Source: Bacteroidia bacterium
GTDB taxonomy: Bacteria; Bacteroidota; Bacteroidia; NS11-12g; UBA9320
Length of the DNA stretch: 39,320 nucleotides
Reading direction: 5' to 3'
NCBI GenBank assembly: GCA_028339355.1
Contig: JAOLBX010000016.1
Location: forward strand, 1 to 39,320
Part shown: positions 33,138 through 39,320 of the stretch, piece by piece
Position numbering within the stretch: the stretch's first letter is position 1
How the letters are laid out: every line of letters begins with the position of its first letter
Notes under the pieces: model-generated
Told to the model about the DNA's origin: nothing
Database searches by the model: none
What the model saw: the letters and a program-made list of their open reading frames with translations, nothing else
Program-made: the position numbers and the translations under genes

Positions 33138-33161
33138 CAAATATTTTATGGTAACTATGGT

Positions 33162-33422
33162 CTAGCTCCAGATGTTAACTCTACGCGGGCGAGCTTTCTC
33201 TACTACTAAGTTTTTTCCGTGAAACTCTTTATCATGCATTTCTGCAATAGCTTTCAGACCATCTTCTTCCTTTAAAAACTCCACAAAACCTGTTCCTGTA
33301 GGTTCCTTGGTCACTCTATCATAGATTACTTTGGCATATTCTACTTCACCGTATTTTTCAAACAGCATTTCGAGGTAGTGAGCATTGTAGCTCGTAGGTA
33401 AATTCTTAACTACTAGATTCAT
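33162..33422 (-). CDS. Small RNA-recognition-motif (RRM) protein
   Basis: An 86-residue protein that is one RRM. RNP2-like strand MNLVVKNLP, YGEVEYAKVIYDR, RNP1-like GTGFVEF (GxGFVxF), followed by LVVEKARPRR, a basic tail. Bacterial single-RRM proteins of this type are RNA-binding and often cold- or stress-associated. ATG 33422 preferred over the GTG 33428, because a TATTTTTG element lies 5 nt upstream of it. Its own terminator follows. Monocistronic. Confidence 0.88.
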   Translation of the reverse strand: MNLVVKNLPTSYNAHYLEMLFEKYGEVEYAKVIYDRVTKEPTGTGFVEFLKEEDGLKAIAEMHDKEFHGKNLVVEKARPRRVNIWS

Positions 33423-33427
33423 TGGCA

Positions 33428-33435
33428 CAAAAATA
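33428..33435 (-). promoter_or_regulatory. TAnnTTTG -7 element of the RRM gene
   Basis: TATTTTTG on the minus strand ends 5 nt before ATG 33422, supporting the shorter start and a leaderless mRNA. Confidence 0.5.
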
Positions 33436-33492
33436 TTTAAATATCAAATATGATAAGTTAATTCGATAGGATTAATTATTAAAAAGACAATA

Positions 33493-34149
33493 TCAATCGT
33501 TAATAACGCGTCCGTCTCTCATCTCTATGCATCTGTCTGCAATCTGTGCAAGTTCTTGATTGTGAGTTACTATCACAAATGTTTGACCATAATCATCTCT
33601 TAGTTTCAAAAATAACTTGTGCAGTTCATCTGCATTCTCTGTATCTAGATTTCCACTAGGCTCATCTGCAAAAATGACCTTTGGGCTGTTCATAAGACCT
33701 CTAGCCACAGCTACACGCTGCTGCTCGCCTCCAGATAGCTCGTTTGGCTTGTGCTCTAGTCGATTGCCCAGCCCTAGCATTTTGAGGAGCTCTGTGGCCC
33801 TCACTGCTGCTTCTTTTTTTGATTGTCCATTGATAAAAGCTGGCATAGATACATTTTCTAATGCTGTAAACTCAGGCAGCAGATGATGAAATTGAAATAT
33901 GAACCCGATATTTTCGTTCCTAAATTTTGCTAGACTCTTTGCATTGAGCGATGATAGAATTACATTATCATAACTAATAGAGCCATCTCTCGGTGCATCT
34001 AAGGTACCTAGTAGTTGAAGCAAGGTAGATTTACCAGCTCCACTCGGTCCGGTTATTGAGACAATCTCTCCTGCGGTTATGCTAATGTCAACCGATTTGA
34101 GAACTTCAAGCTCTCCATAACTTTTACTTAGATTCTTGCCTTTTATCAT
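33493..34149 (-). CDS. lolD: ABC transporter ATP-binding protein, LolD-type
   Basis: A 218-residue ATPase with Walker [11 protein letters not shown]-loop [10 protein letters not shown], signature LSGGEQQR, Walker [13 protein letters not shown] and switch His VIVTHN. The [14 protein letters not shown] segment and DEPSGNLD are characteristic of the LolD/MacB-like subgroup, which powers lipoprotein release from the inner membrane. No LolC/E permease is next to it. It starts 1 bp after the folE stop, so it belongs to the PTPS-folE-lolD operon, functionally unrelated to its neighbours. Confidence 0.85.
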   Translation of the reverse strand: MIKGKNLSKSYGELEVLKSVDISITAGEIVSITGPSGAGKSTLLQLLGTLDAPRDGSISYDNVILSSLNAKSLAKFRNENIGFIFQFHHLLPEFTALENVSMPAFINGQSKKEAAVRATELLKMLGLGNRLEHKPNELSGGEQQRVAVARGLMNSPKVIFADEPSGNLDTENADELHKLFLKLRDDYGQTFVIVTHNQELAQIADRCIEMRDGRVIND

Positions 34150-34150
34150 A

Positions 34151-34804
34151 CTAGCTCATTGCTATATATCTTAAAAACTCTGTACGAGTAGACTCATTGA
34201 GAAATTGACCAGACAATGCACTTGTTACAGTGCTAGAAGTCACATCTTCTACTCCTCTACACTCTACACACATATGTCTTGCATCTATAGCTACTGCTAC
34301 ATCTTCTATATTCAAAGCAGATTTCAAGGCTTCCATTACTTGCTTTGTAAGACGTTCTTGAACTTGTGGTCTTCTAGCATAATATTTCACCAATCTATGA
34401 ATCTTACTAAGCCCTATAACCTTACTATCAGCTATATATGCTACATGTGCTTTTCCTATGATGGGCACAAAATGATGCTCACACATAGAATATACTGATA
34501 TGTTGCGTTCTACAAGCATTTGATTGTAGCTATACTTATTTTCAAATAAGGTAATAGCCGGCTTCAAAGCTGGATTGAGTCCACTAAAAATTTCTTTCAC
34601 ATACATCTTAGCAACGCGATTTGGTGTTTTACTCAGACTATCATCTGTAAGGTCTAGTCCAAGAGTCTCCATTATGGCTCTGAAATGAACTTCTATGCTC
34701 GCAACCTTATCATCATCGCTCATTTCAAACGCATCTTCTCGCATCGGAGTATCCAAAGCAGCTTTGAAAAAAGTTGTCTCTATTTTATTCTTATTCTCCT
34801 TCAT
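34151..34804 (-). CDS. folE: GTP cyclohydrolase I
   Basis: A 217-residue protein of the FolE type I family. Zinc ligands: MCEHHF (Cys and His) and CVECRGV (Cys); also [20 protein letters not shown]. It converts GTP to 7,8-dihydroneopterin triphosphate, the first step of folate, tetrahydrobiopterin and queuosine precursors. ATG 34804 lies inside the 3' end of the PTPS-type gene (14-bp overlap), indicating translational coupling. Confidence 0.96.
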   Translation of the reverse strand: MKENKNKIETTFFKAALDTPMREDAFEMSDDDKVASIEVHFRAIMETLGLDLTDDSLSKTPNRVAKMYVKEIFSGLNPALKPAITLFENKYSYNQMLVERNISVYSMCEHHFVPIIGKAHVAYIADSKVIGLSKIHRLVKYYARRPQVQERLTKQVMEALKSALNIEDVAVAIDARHMCVECRGVEDVTSSTVTSALSGQFLNESTRTEFLRYIAMS

Positions 34805-35201
34805 ATTCTACAATATTTCGATCTGTTTCGTAAAGTGTAACGTGTAATTTAAACTCAGGATCTAGCTTTTCTCTTATTCTATGCCAAGCTACATACGCTA
34901 TATGCTCTGCACTCGGGTTCAGATCTTTGAATTCGGCAACATCCAGATTTAGGTTTTTATGATCAAATCTACCAGTGACTTCGCTTCTTATTATATCCTT
35001 AAGATTCTTTAAATCCATAAGGTATCCGGTATCTGGTTCTACCTCTCCCGTTACTTTTACTATGAGCTTATAGTTATGTCCATGGTAATTTGGATTATTG
35101 CATAATCCAAAAAACTCTGCATTCTTAGCGTCACTCCATTTGGAATTGTGAAGCCTATGTGCAGCATTAAATCGTTCTATTCTACTTATCGATGCTATCA
35201 T
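34791..35201 (-). CDS. 6-pyruvoyltetrahydropterin synthase / 6-carboxytetrahydropterin synthase (PTPS/QueD family)
   Basis: A 136-residue protein starting MIASISRIERFNAAHRLHN. It has His of FNAAHRL and HGHNY (zinc ligands) and the catalytic-Cys region FGLCNNPNYHGHNY, which resembles eukaryotic-type PTPS (CNNPNGHGHNY) more than E. coli QueD (CxxxHGHS). The late DHKNLNLD motif and [13 protein letters not shown] fit both. It therefore may make 6-pyruvoyltetrahydropterin (BH4 pathway) or 6-carboxytetrahydropterin (queuosine pathway, cf. queG at 15.4 kb). ATG 35201 chosen over ATG 35216, since homologues start at this methionine. It overlaps folE and heads the operon. Confidence 0.85.
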   Translation of the reverse strand: MIASISRIERFNAAHRLHNSKWSDAKNAEFFGLCNNPNYHGHNYKLIVKVTGEVEPDTGYLMDLKNLKDIIRSEVTGRFDHKNLNLDVAEFKDLNPSAEHIAYVAWHRIREKLDPEFKLHVTLYETDRNIVEYEGE

Positions 35202-35257
35202 TTGTAGTACAAACATCTATAAATAATCTTTGTTTCACTATGTTTATATAAAATTTG

Positions 35258-35290
35258 AATTTTCCTTAAATTGTTTGTTTAAGGAAAATT
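35258..35290. promoter_or_regulatory. Perfect 13-bp inverted repeat between the PTPS and ECF sigma genes
   Basis: Arms AATTTTCCTTAAA (35258-35270) and TTTAAGGAAAATT (35278-35290), 7-bp spacer. It lies 56 bp upstream of the PTPS start and 22 bp upstream of the sigma gene's -33 TTG. Operator, or an AT-rich hairpin; not a normal terminator since no gene ends here. Confidence 0.5.
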
Positions 35291-35312
35291 AAAAAACTTT
35301 AAACAAAATTCA

Positions 35313-35342
35313 TTGTATGTACATGTATTTCCCATAAATTTG
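35313..35342 (+). promoter_or_regulatory. Promoter of the ECF sigma gene (TTG-N19-TAAATTTG)
   Basis: TTG 35313-35315, 19-bp spacer, TAAATTTG 35335-35342, 16 nt before ATG 35359. Full consensus match. Confidence 0.75.
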
Positions 35343-35358
35343 AACCAACAAAAAAAAA

Positions 35359-35892
35359 ATGAACTATTCTATCCCTTTCAGTACAAAAATTCAAGAGTTT
35401 GAGCCAATGCTAAAAAACTATGCATTGCAGCTGACCCGAAATATGGATGACGCCAATGATTTGCTTCAAGAAACTTTTCTCAAAGCAATGATGTACTCCG
35501 AAAAATTCAAAGAAGGAACAAATCTTAAGGGTTGGATGTACACCATAATGCGTAATACATTCATCAATAACTATAGACGTATAACCAAGCGAAATACTTT
35601 TATGGATACACAGGAGGAACAGTATATAATTGATACTGCAGTTGGTTTTAGCACTTTTAATGCTGGAGAATCAAATTTTATGAAAAATGACATCCAAAAT
35701 GCGATAGAAAAACTTCCAAATGACTTACGCATTTCCTTCGAACTTAATAACGAAGGATTCAAATATCACGAGATAGCTGAGAAACTTGATATTCCGATTG
35801 GGACTGTGAAGACAAGGATTTTTGTAGCTCGAAGAAAGCTCAGAAAACACCTTGCTGAATATGAGACTCTATATAGTTTAATAGCTAGCTAA
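35359..35892 (+). CDS. ECF-family RNA polymerase sigma factor
   Basis: A 177-residue sigma-70 ECF protein. Region 2 (~10-75): LKNYALQLTRNMDDANDLLQETFLKAMMYSEKFKEGTNLKGWMYTIMRNTFINNYRR, and region 4 (~115-165): IQNAIEKLPNDLRISFELNNEGFKYHEIAEKLDIPIGTVKTRIFVARRKLRKHL with the helix-turn-helix. No anti-sigma gene is adjacent. Its promoter is the housekeeping type, and a 13-bp palindrome lies upstream. The last 8 bp overlap the convergent maf gene. Confidence 0.92.
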   Translation: MNYSIPFSTKIQEFEPMLKNYALQLTRNMDDANDLLQETFLKAMMYSEKFKEGTNLKGWMYTIMRNTFINNYRRITKRNTFMDTQEEQYIIDTAVGFSTFNAGESNFMKNDIQNAIEKLPNDLRISFELNNEGFKYHEIAEKLDIPIGTVKTRIFVARRKLRKHLAEYETLYSLIAS

Positions 35893-36460
35893 AATCTATT
35901 TTATATTTACTTAAACGTTTAAATAGCTCATTGCAAGGTAATCCTACTACATTATAGTAGCACCCCTCTATCCTACTTACTTGGGTCAAACCAAACCATT
36001 CTTGGATACCATAAGCTCCTGCCTTGTCCAAAGGCTTATACGTCGTGACATAGAAATCTATTTCCTCTTTTGATAGTTCTGAAACCCAAACCTCTGTGCT
36101 ACTGCTAAAAACCTCTATACCTCTATCAAGACCTCGCAATGCTACACCGGTTATAACTTTGTGCACACCTCCACTAAGTGACTCAAGCATTACACGTGCC
36201 TCAATTTCATTTAGAGGTTTGTTGAGTATCGTATCATGAATAACTACCGTGGTATCTGCCGTTATTAGTAATTCACCAGACTGAAGGTGATCATAGGCAT
36301 TGGATTTTTTTTCTGCTAGAAATGCTGCTACTTCCATCATATCCATTTCCTCACTGAAGTCTTCGTTACAGTTTATCGAGACCTTTGTAAAACCCAAACC
36401 CATCTGAGCCATTAGCTCATTTCTACGTGGAGAATTAGAACCTAGAAGTAATTTTGACAT
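35885..36460 (-). CDS. Maf-family nucleotide pyrophosphatase
   Basis: A 191-residue protein, normal Maf length. Signature LLLGSNSPRRNELMAQMGL near the N-terminus, ADTTVVIHDTILNKP (catalytic Asp region), GVHKVITGVAL, and LDKAGAYGIQEW with GCYYNVVGLP. Maf proteins hydrolyse nucleoside triphosphates, such as dTTP/UTP or modified nucleotides, preventing their incorporation. ATG 36460 lies 7 bp after the ubiA stop, so it ends the ruvX-def-ubiA-maf operon. It overlaps the ECF sigma gene by 8 bp (convergent). Confidence 0.94.
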   Translation of the reverse strand: MSKLLLGSNSPRRNELMAQMGLGFTKVSINCNEDFSEEMDMMEVAAFLAEKKSNAYDHLQSGELLITADTTVVIHDTILNKPLNEIEARVMLESLSGGVHKVITGVALRGLDRGIEVFSSSTEVWVSELSKEEIDFYVTTYKPLDKAGAYGIQEWFGLTQVSRIEGCYYNVVGLPCNELFKRLSKYKIDFS

Positions 36461-36467
36461 AATAGTT

Positions 36468-37325
36468 TTAAAAGAATAGAATGGATAAAATTCCTGTGAA
36501 CAAGACGTATTTAAGCATTTTACTGAGCTGCTGATACTCTTCCTTGGATTTACTGTGACGCACGTCTATGGCTATTTTATACAATGGAAAAACAACAAAC
36601 AATCCGCAATATGCAAAGTATATATACCTCAAAGGGGTAAGTAGGTACTCCGATTGGTAGTATACTGACACCAGCATAAATGAAACTGCAAAGAGTATTA
36701 CTATATACACGACGAGGTTTAAGGTGTTGACGCCAAATACAATAGGTACAGTTTTTCCACCTGTCTGAGCATCGCCTTCCATATCTTCAGCATCTTTCAC
36801 CAGCTCCCTGCATAAGGTGACAAAAGCGGCCAGTATAGAAAAATGAAGAATCAGGAGAAAGTCCACAGTTGAGAATAATTTATAAACAGCATACAAACTC
36901 ACAAAACTTAGAGCGGCAATGATAATGTTCCCGATTAAAGCAATGTTTTTGAGCCATTTACTATACAAAACCAGAGCAAGCAAAGTGATAATAAAAAGAG
37001 AAAGAAACCAAACTCCTAGCCTGTTTCCTGCTAAAAGTGCCACAGACACAAATGCTAAGTAGTGTAAATAGATAAGCTTTGAATCAAGCCTAGTAACAGG
37101 TGAAGGTTCTGAGTTATTAATAAAATCACGAGTAATATCCGAGGCCTCGTTCACCCAATAGCCAAATGCTGCACAAGCAGCAGTACCTAATATTAGCCAG
37201 TACACTCCACCCTCTGATATGGAAGTATAGCTTGCAGAAAAATCAAGGAAATAAGCACATAGCCACTGTGCTAGTGCGATGAATAGAATGTTAAGAGGTC
37301 TATAAATAGATAGATAATTCCCCAT
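36468..37325 (-). CDS. UbiA-family prenyltransferase (geranylgeranylglycerol-phosphate geranylgeranyltransferase-like)
   Basis: A 285-residue multipass membrane protein. The first Asp-rich motif is NEASDITRDFINNSEP and the second DAEDMEGDAQTGGKTVP, both in the expected loops; about eight hydrophobic segments follow the UbiA pattern. Bacteroidota members are commonly annotated as geranylgeranylglycerol-phosphate geranylgeranyltransferase; actual substrate cannot be seen. The ATG shares one base with the stop of def, so they are coupled. Confidence 0.85.
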   Translation of the reverse strand: MGNYLSIYRPLNILFIALAQWLCAYFLDFSASYTSISEGGVYWLILGTAACAAFGYWVNEASDITRDFINNSEPSPVTRLDSKLIYLHYLAFVSVALLAGNRLGVWFLSLFIITLLALVLYSKWLKNIALIGNIIIAALSFVSLYAVYKLFSTVDFLLILHFSILAAFVTLCRELVKDAEDMEGDAQTGGKTVPIVFGVNTLNLVVYIVILFAVSFMLVSVYYQSEYLLTPLRYIYFAYCGLFVVFPLYKIAIDVRHSKSKEEYQQLSKMLKYVLFTGILSILFF

Positions 37326-37882
37326 TATTTACGTTTTGGGAACTTCATACGGTATCGTACGTTTACTTTTCCCCTACTTATATTATTAAGTTTGCTTTTC
37401 AGCAGTTGACGTTTGAATGCTGATATATGATCTACAAAAAGAATTCCTTCTATATGATCATACTCGTGCTGGATAACTCTGGCACTCATCCCCTCATAGG
37501 TTTCTTCAAAATGTTTTCCTTCTTCATCCTGATACTTAATCGTAAGTTTTGGCTGACGCAATACATCTTCACGAACATCCGGTATGCTAAGGCATCCTTC
37601 TTCGAAGGCCCATTCTTCACCAGATTCTTCTATAATTACTGGATTAACAAAAGCTTTTCTAACTCCATTCTTTTCTCCTTCTTCGTCAAACGCAGTGGAA
37701 TCTATTAGGAATAATCTAACTTTCTTTCCAATTTGAGGAGCTGCTAATCCTACTCCATCACTACCATCCATTGTTTCATACATATCTGAAACTAGTTTTT
37801 TAAAGTCGTCGTCAAATGAGGTAATATCCTCACAATCAGCACGCAACACGCTATCTCCGAAGGCTCTTATTGGGTATATCAT
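37325..37882 (-). CDS. def: Peptide deformylase
   Basis: A 185-residue protein with the three motifs: GVGLAAPQIGK (motif 1), EEGCLSIP (motif 2, Cys metal ligand) and QHEYDHIEGILF (motif 3, HExxH; the Glu is catalytic). It removes the formyl group from nascent proteins. Overlaps ruvX by 4 bp (ATGA) and ubiA by 1 bp. Confidence 0.97.
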   Translation of the reverse strand: MIYPIRAFGDSVLRADCEDITSFDDDFKKLVSDMYETMDGSDGVGLAAPQIGKKVRLFLIDSTAFDEEGEKNGVRKAFVNPVIIEESGEEWAFEEGCLSIPDVREDVLRQPKLTIKYQDEEGKHFEETYEGMSARVIQHEYDHIEGILFVDHISAFKRQLLKSKLNNISRGKVNVRYRMKFPKRK

Positions 37883-38289
37883 TTTTCGTATAAAAACTCC
37901 TGCAAAAGTAAGGTAGCCGCCGTGCTATCCAATAATTTCTTATCTCTTCGAGCTTTCTTTTTTACTCCGCTGTCTATCAAGGCCTGAAAAGCATCTTTGG
38001 AACTATACATTTCGTTAATACGATGAAGTACCACGGTAGGATGAGCTTTCTCTAATTTGCTTATAAACTCTAAGATGTATTTTTCTATTGCCGAGAATGA
38101 ACCGTCGTGGCGTGTTGGCTGACCAATTACTATTTCGCTCACTTCTTCAGTAGCCATATATTTTGTAAGATAGTCCATAAGATTCTCTGTTTCCACTGTG
38201 ATAAGCGGTGTGGCGATTATTTGTAATGGGTCCGTAGTGGCTATTCCCGTTCGTTTCCCACCATAGTCGAGTGCTAGTATTCTTGGCAA
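37879..38289 (-). CDS. ruvX: RuvX/YqgF-type putative Holliday junction resolvase
   Basis: A 136-residue RNase H-fold protein: RILALDYGGKRTGIATTDPLQIIATPL (first catalytic Asp), EIVIGQPTRHDGSFSA, and RINEMYSSKDAF (Glu region), DSTAATLLLQEFL at the end. YqgF proteins act on pre-16S rRNA and possibly junctions. TTG 38289 is the start that aligns with homologues; no ATG is near. First gene of the ruvX-def-ubiA-maf operon; a TACCTTTG element precedes it by 21 nt. Confidence 0.92.
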   Translation of the reverse strand: MPRILALDYGGKRTGIATTDPLQIIATPLITVETENLMDYLTKYMATEEVSEIVIGQPTRHDGSFSAIEKYILEFISKLEKAHPTVVLHRINEMYSSKDAFQALIDSGVKKKARRDKKLLDSTAATLLLQEFLYEK

Positions 38290-38310
38290 ATGTGATAAAT
38301 TATATTACCG

Positions 38311-38318
38311 CAAAGGTA
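38311..38318 (-). promoter_or_regulatory. TAnnTTTG -7 element of the ruvX operon
   Basis: TACCTTTG on the minus strand, 21 nt before the TTG start at 38289. A TTG partner at canonical spacing is not visible. Confidence 0.45.
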
Positions 38319-38393
38319 CTTAATATGAAACTACCCTTCTCAGTTTAAACAAATTCTTATTGGAATTCTAAGTTTTTGTATGATCGGTGCACC

Positions 38394-39320
38394 CTAAATG
38401 GTAGCAGGTTTCCACTTACCACTCGTTAGTTTAATGACTCTTACGGCCTCTTGCTCCAAACCTAAACCAGAGGATTCCCCAAGCGTCTTAATTACTTCGA
38501 CAGAACCTAATGTATCTACTTCAATCATCACAATAATCTGATTGATATCTAGGTCCTCTAAAATCAGAGATTCAGGTATTTGAAAATTTTCTGCAATGAA
38601 TGAAAGTAAGAGATGCTGACCACCGATATACTCTGCATTGCTAATTGGATTTTCAAAAAGGATATCATCAGTTTGAATTTTCACAGATTTAGGCAAACCC
38701 TCTGTTTCTTTAGAGTGACCTTGTTCAGGCAATTTAAAGGTAATAACTGTGCTCAAACGCACACTAGTTGGTTTGCCTTGAGAAATTCCAGGCTTCCAAA
38801 GTCCAATGGTAGATTTTATTATTCTCAGTGCTTCTTCATCCAATCCATTTCCCACCCTATTGCACAATGTTTTCAATTATGAGATTTCACCAGTAGTATT
38901 CACCACCCAGCTAACCAAAACTTCACCTTCTGCTCCTACCCGAAGTGCCGAATGAGGATATACCATACAACTATCGATGTATCTAAGTAAACCTCTATTG
39001 TTGCCATATTTAAATTCTGGAGCAATTTCTGCGTTAACAAAACTTTTGGCATCAGAATTAGACGTTTTTGGTTTTATTTCGAAAATTAGCGGCATTCTAA
39101 GCCTCACACTTACAACGGATGCTCCTATTTTGCCAGGATTCCACATACCGCTACTAGCAATGAGCACTCTAATGGCCTCTTCTTCCAGACCATAACCCAG
39201 GCTATCGCTTCTTATCTCTACATTGGATACTCCACCAATTGAATCTATCACAAAAGCGACATTAAAAGTTCCTTGCACCCCAGAAGCCATTGCTGCATCT
39301 GGGTAACGCAACTCTCTCTC
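38394..39320 (-). pseudogene. Multi-TonB_C-domain protein with in-frame stop; 5' end beyond the window
   Basis: One frame from the window edge to 38394 is interrupted only by TAA at 38879-38877. Three TonB C-terminal-type domains are visible: RYPDAAMASGVQGTFNVAFVID...GYGLEEEAIRVL, YPHSALRVGAEGEVLVSWVVN (then GEIS-stop-LKTL...GNGLDEEALRII...WKPG), and IVMIEVDTLGSVEVIKTL...GLGLEQEAVRVIK...WKPATI. The stop falls inside the second domain, where homologues read on, so a full-length protein would require a mutation or sequencing correction. The family usually resides in the periplasm with energy-transducing TonB functions. If real, the gene is a pseudogene; otherwise the halves are separate. Confidence 0.75.

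Noticed and set aside
33617-33886. 89-codon plus-strand ORF opposite lolD
   Set aside because: Shadow ORF on the reverse strand of conserved ABC motifs.

Overview
The window is AT-rich chromosomal DNA from a member of the Bacteroidota, most likely a flavobacterium-like lineage (the rank is inference). Five genes, two of them damaged or partial, carry type IX secretion (T9SS) C-terminal sorting domains. Several families are typical of this phylum (DUF6495, DUF7033-type deacetylase, Omp28-like protein, SAM-like integrase). Many genes are preceded by the Bacteroidota promoter element TAnnTTTG, sometimes with TTG about 19 bp upstream. Shine-Dalgarno sequences are not evident, and GTG and TTG starts occur.

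Layout. 1-3.1 kb: 3' part of a secreted zinc metallopeptidase, a pterin carbinolamine dehydratase and a polysaccharide-deacetylase-like protein, closed by a bidirectional terminator. 3.1-6.2 kb: a large Omp28-like T9SS protein and a family 2 glycosyltransferase, both leftward. 6.2-10.5 kb: a frameshifted SRAP (YedK-like) gene, dipeptidase pepD behind a Crp-like palindrome, a DUF808 membrane protein and a lipoprotein. 10.5-12.3 kb: a clearly decayed T9SS pseudogene. 12.3-20 kb: housekeeping genes (DUF6495, SlyD-type PPIase, CAP-domain protein, frameshifted DUF389 protein, queG, ruvB, a DUF1573 protein, an HtrA protease).

20.2-29.9 kb is an accessory region abutting the 3' end of a tRNA-Lys gene. 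It holds a truncated secreted-protein remnant, a divergent pair (helix-turn-helix/alpha-helical regulator candidate and a MORN-like exported protein), a small lipoprotein, two T9SS exoproteins (beta-helix protein and metzincin protease) and a tyrosine integrase next to the tRNA. Structured intergenic repeats (20489-20525, 24667-24757, 27087-27175, half-site near 28604) occur only here, and the integrase start is covered by three 9-bp direct repeats spaced 22 and 11 bp. The left end of this putative element is not resolved.

30.1-39.3 kb returns to housekeeping functions: acetyltransferase-like protein with nucleoside phosphorylase, UspA protein, RRM protein, a PTPS-folE-lolD operon, an ECF sigma factor, a ruvX-def-ubiA-maf operon, and a multi-TonB-domain gene with an in-frame stop that runs off the window.

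Overall: folE, an overlapping PTPS-type gene and the carbinolamine dehydratase at the other end of the window look like parts of tetrahydrobiopterin synthesis and recycling. Four genes are interrupted (two single-base homopolymer indels, one in-frame stop, one with several lesions) and one more is a truncated remnant. The homopolymer cases could be sequencing errors; the multi-lesion gene cannot easily be one. No CRISPR array, rRNA gene or insertion sequence was seen.
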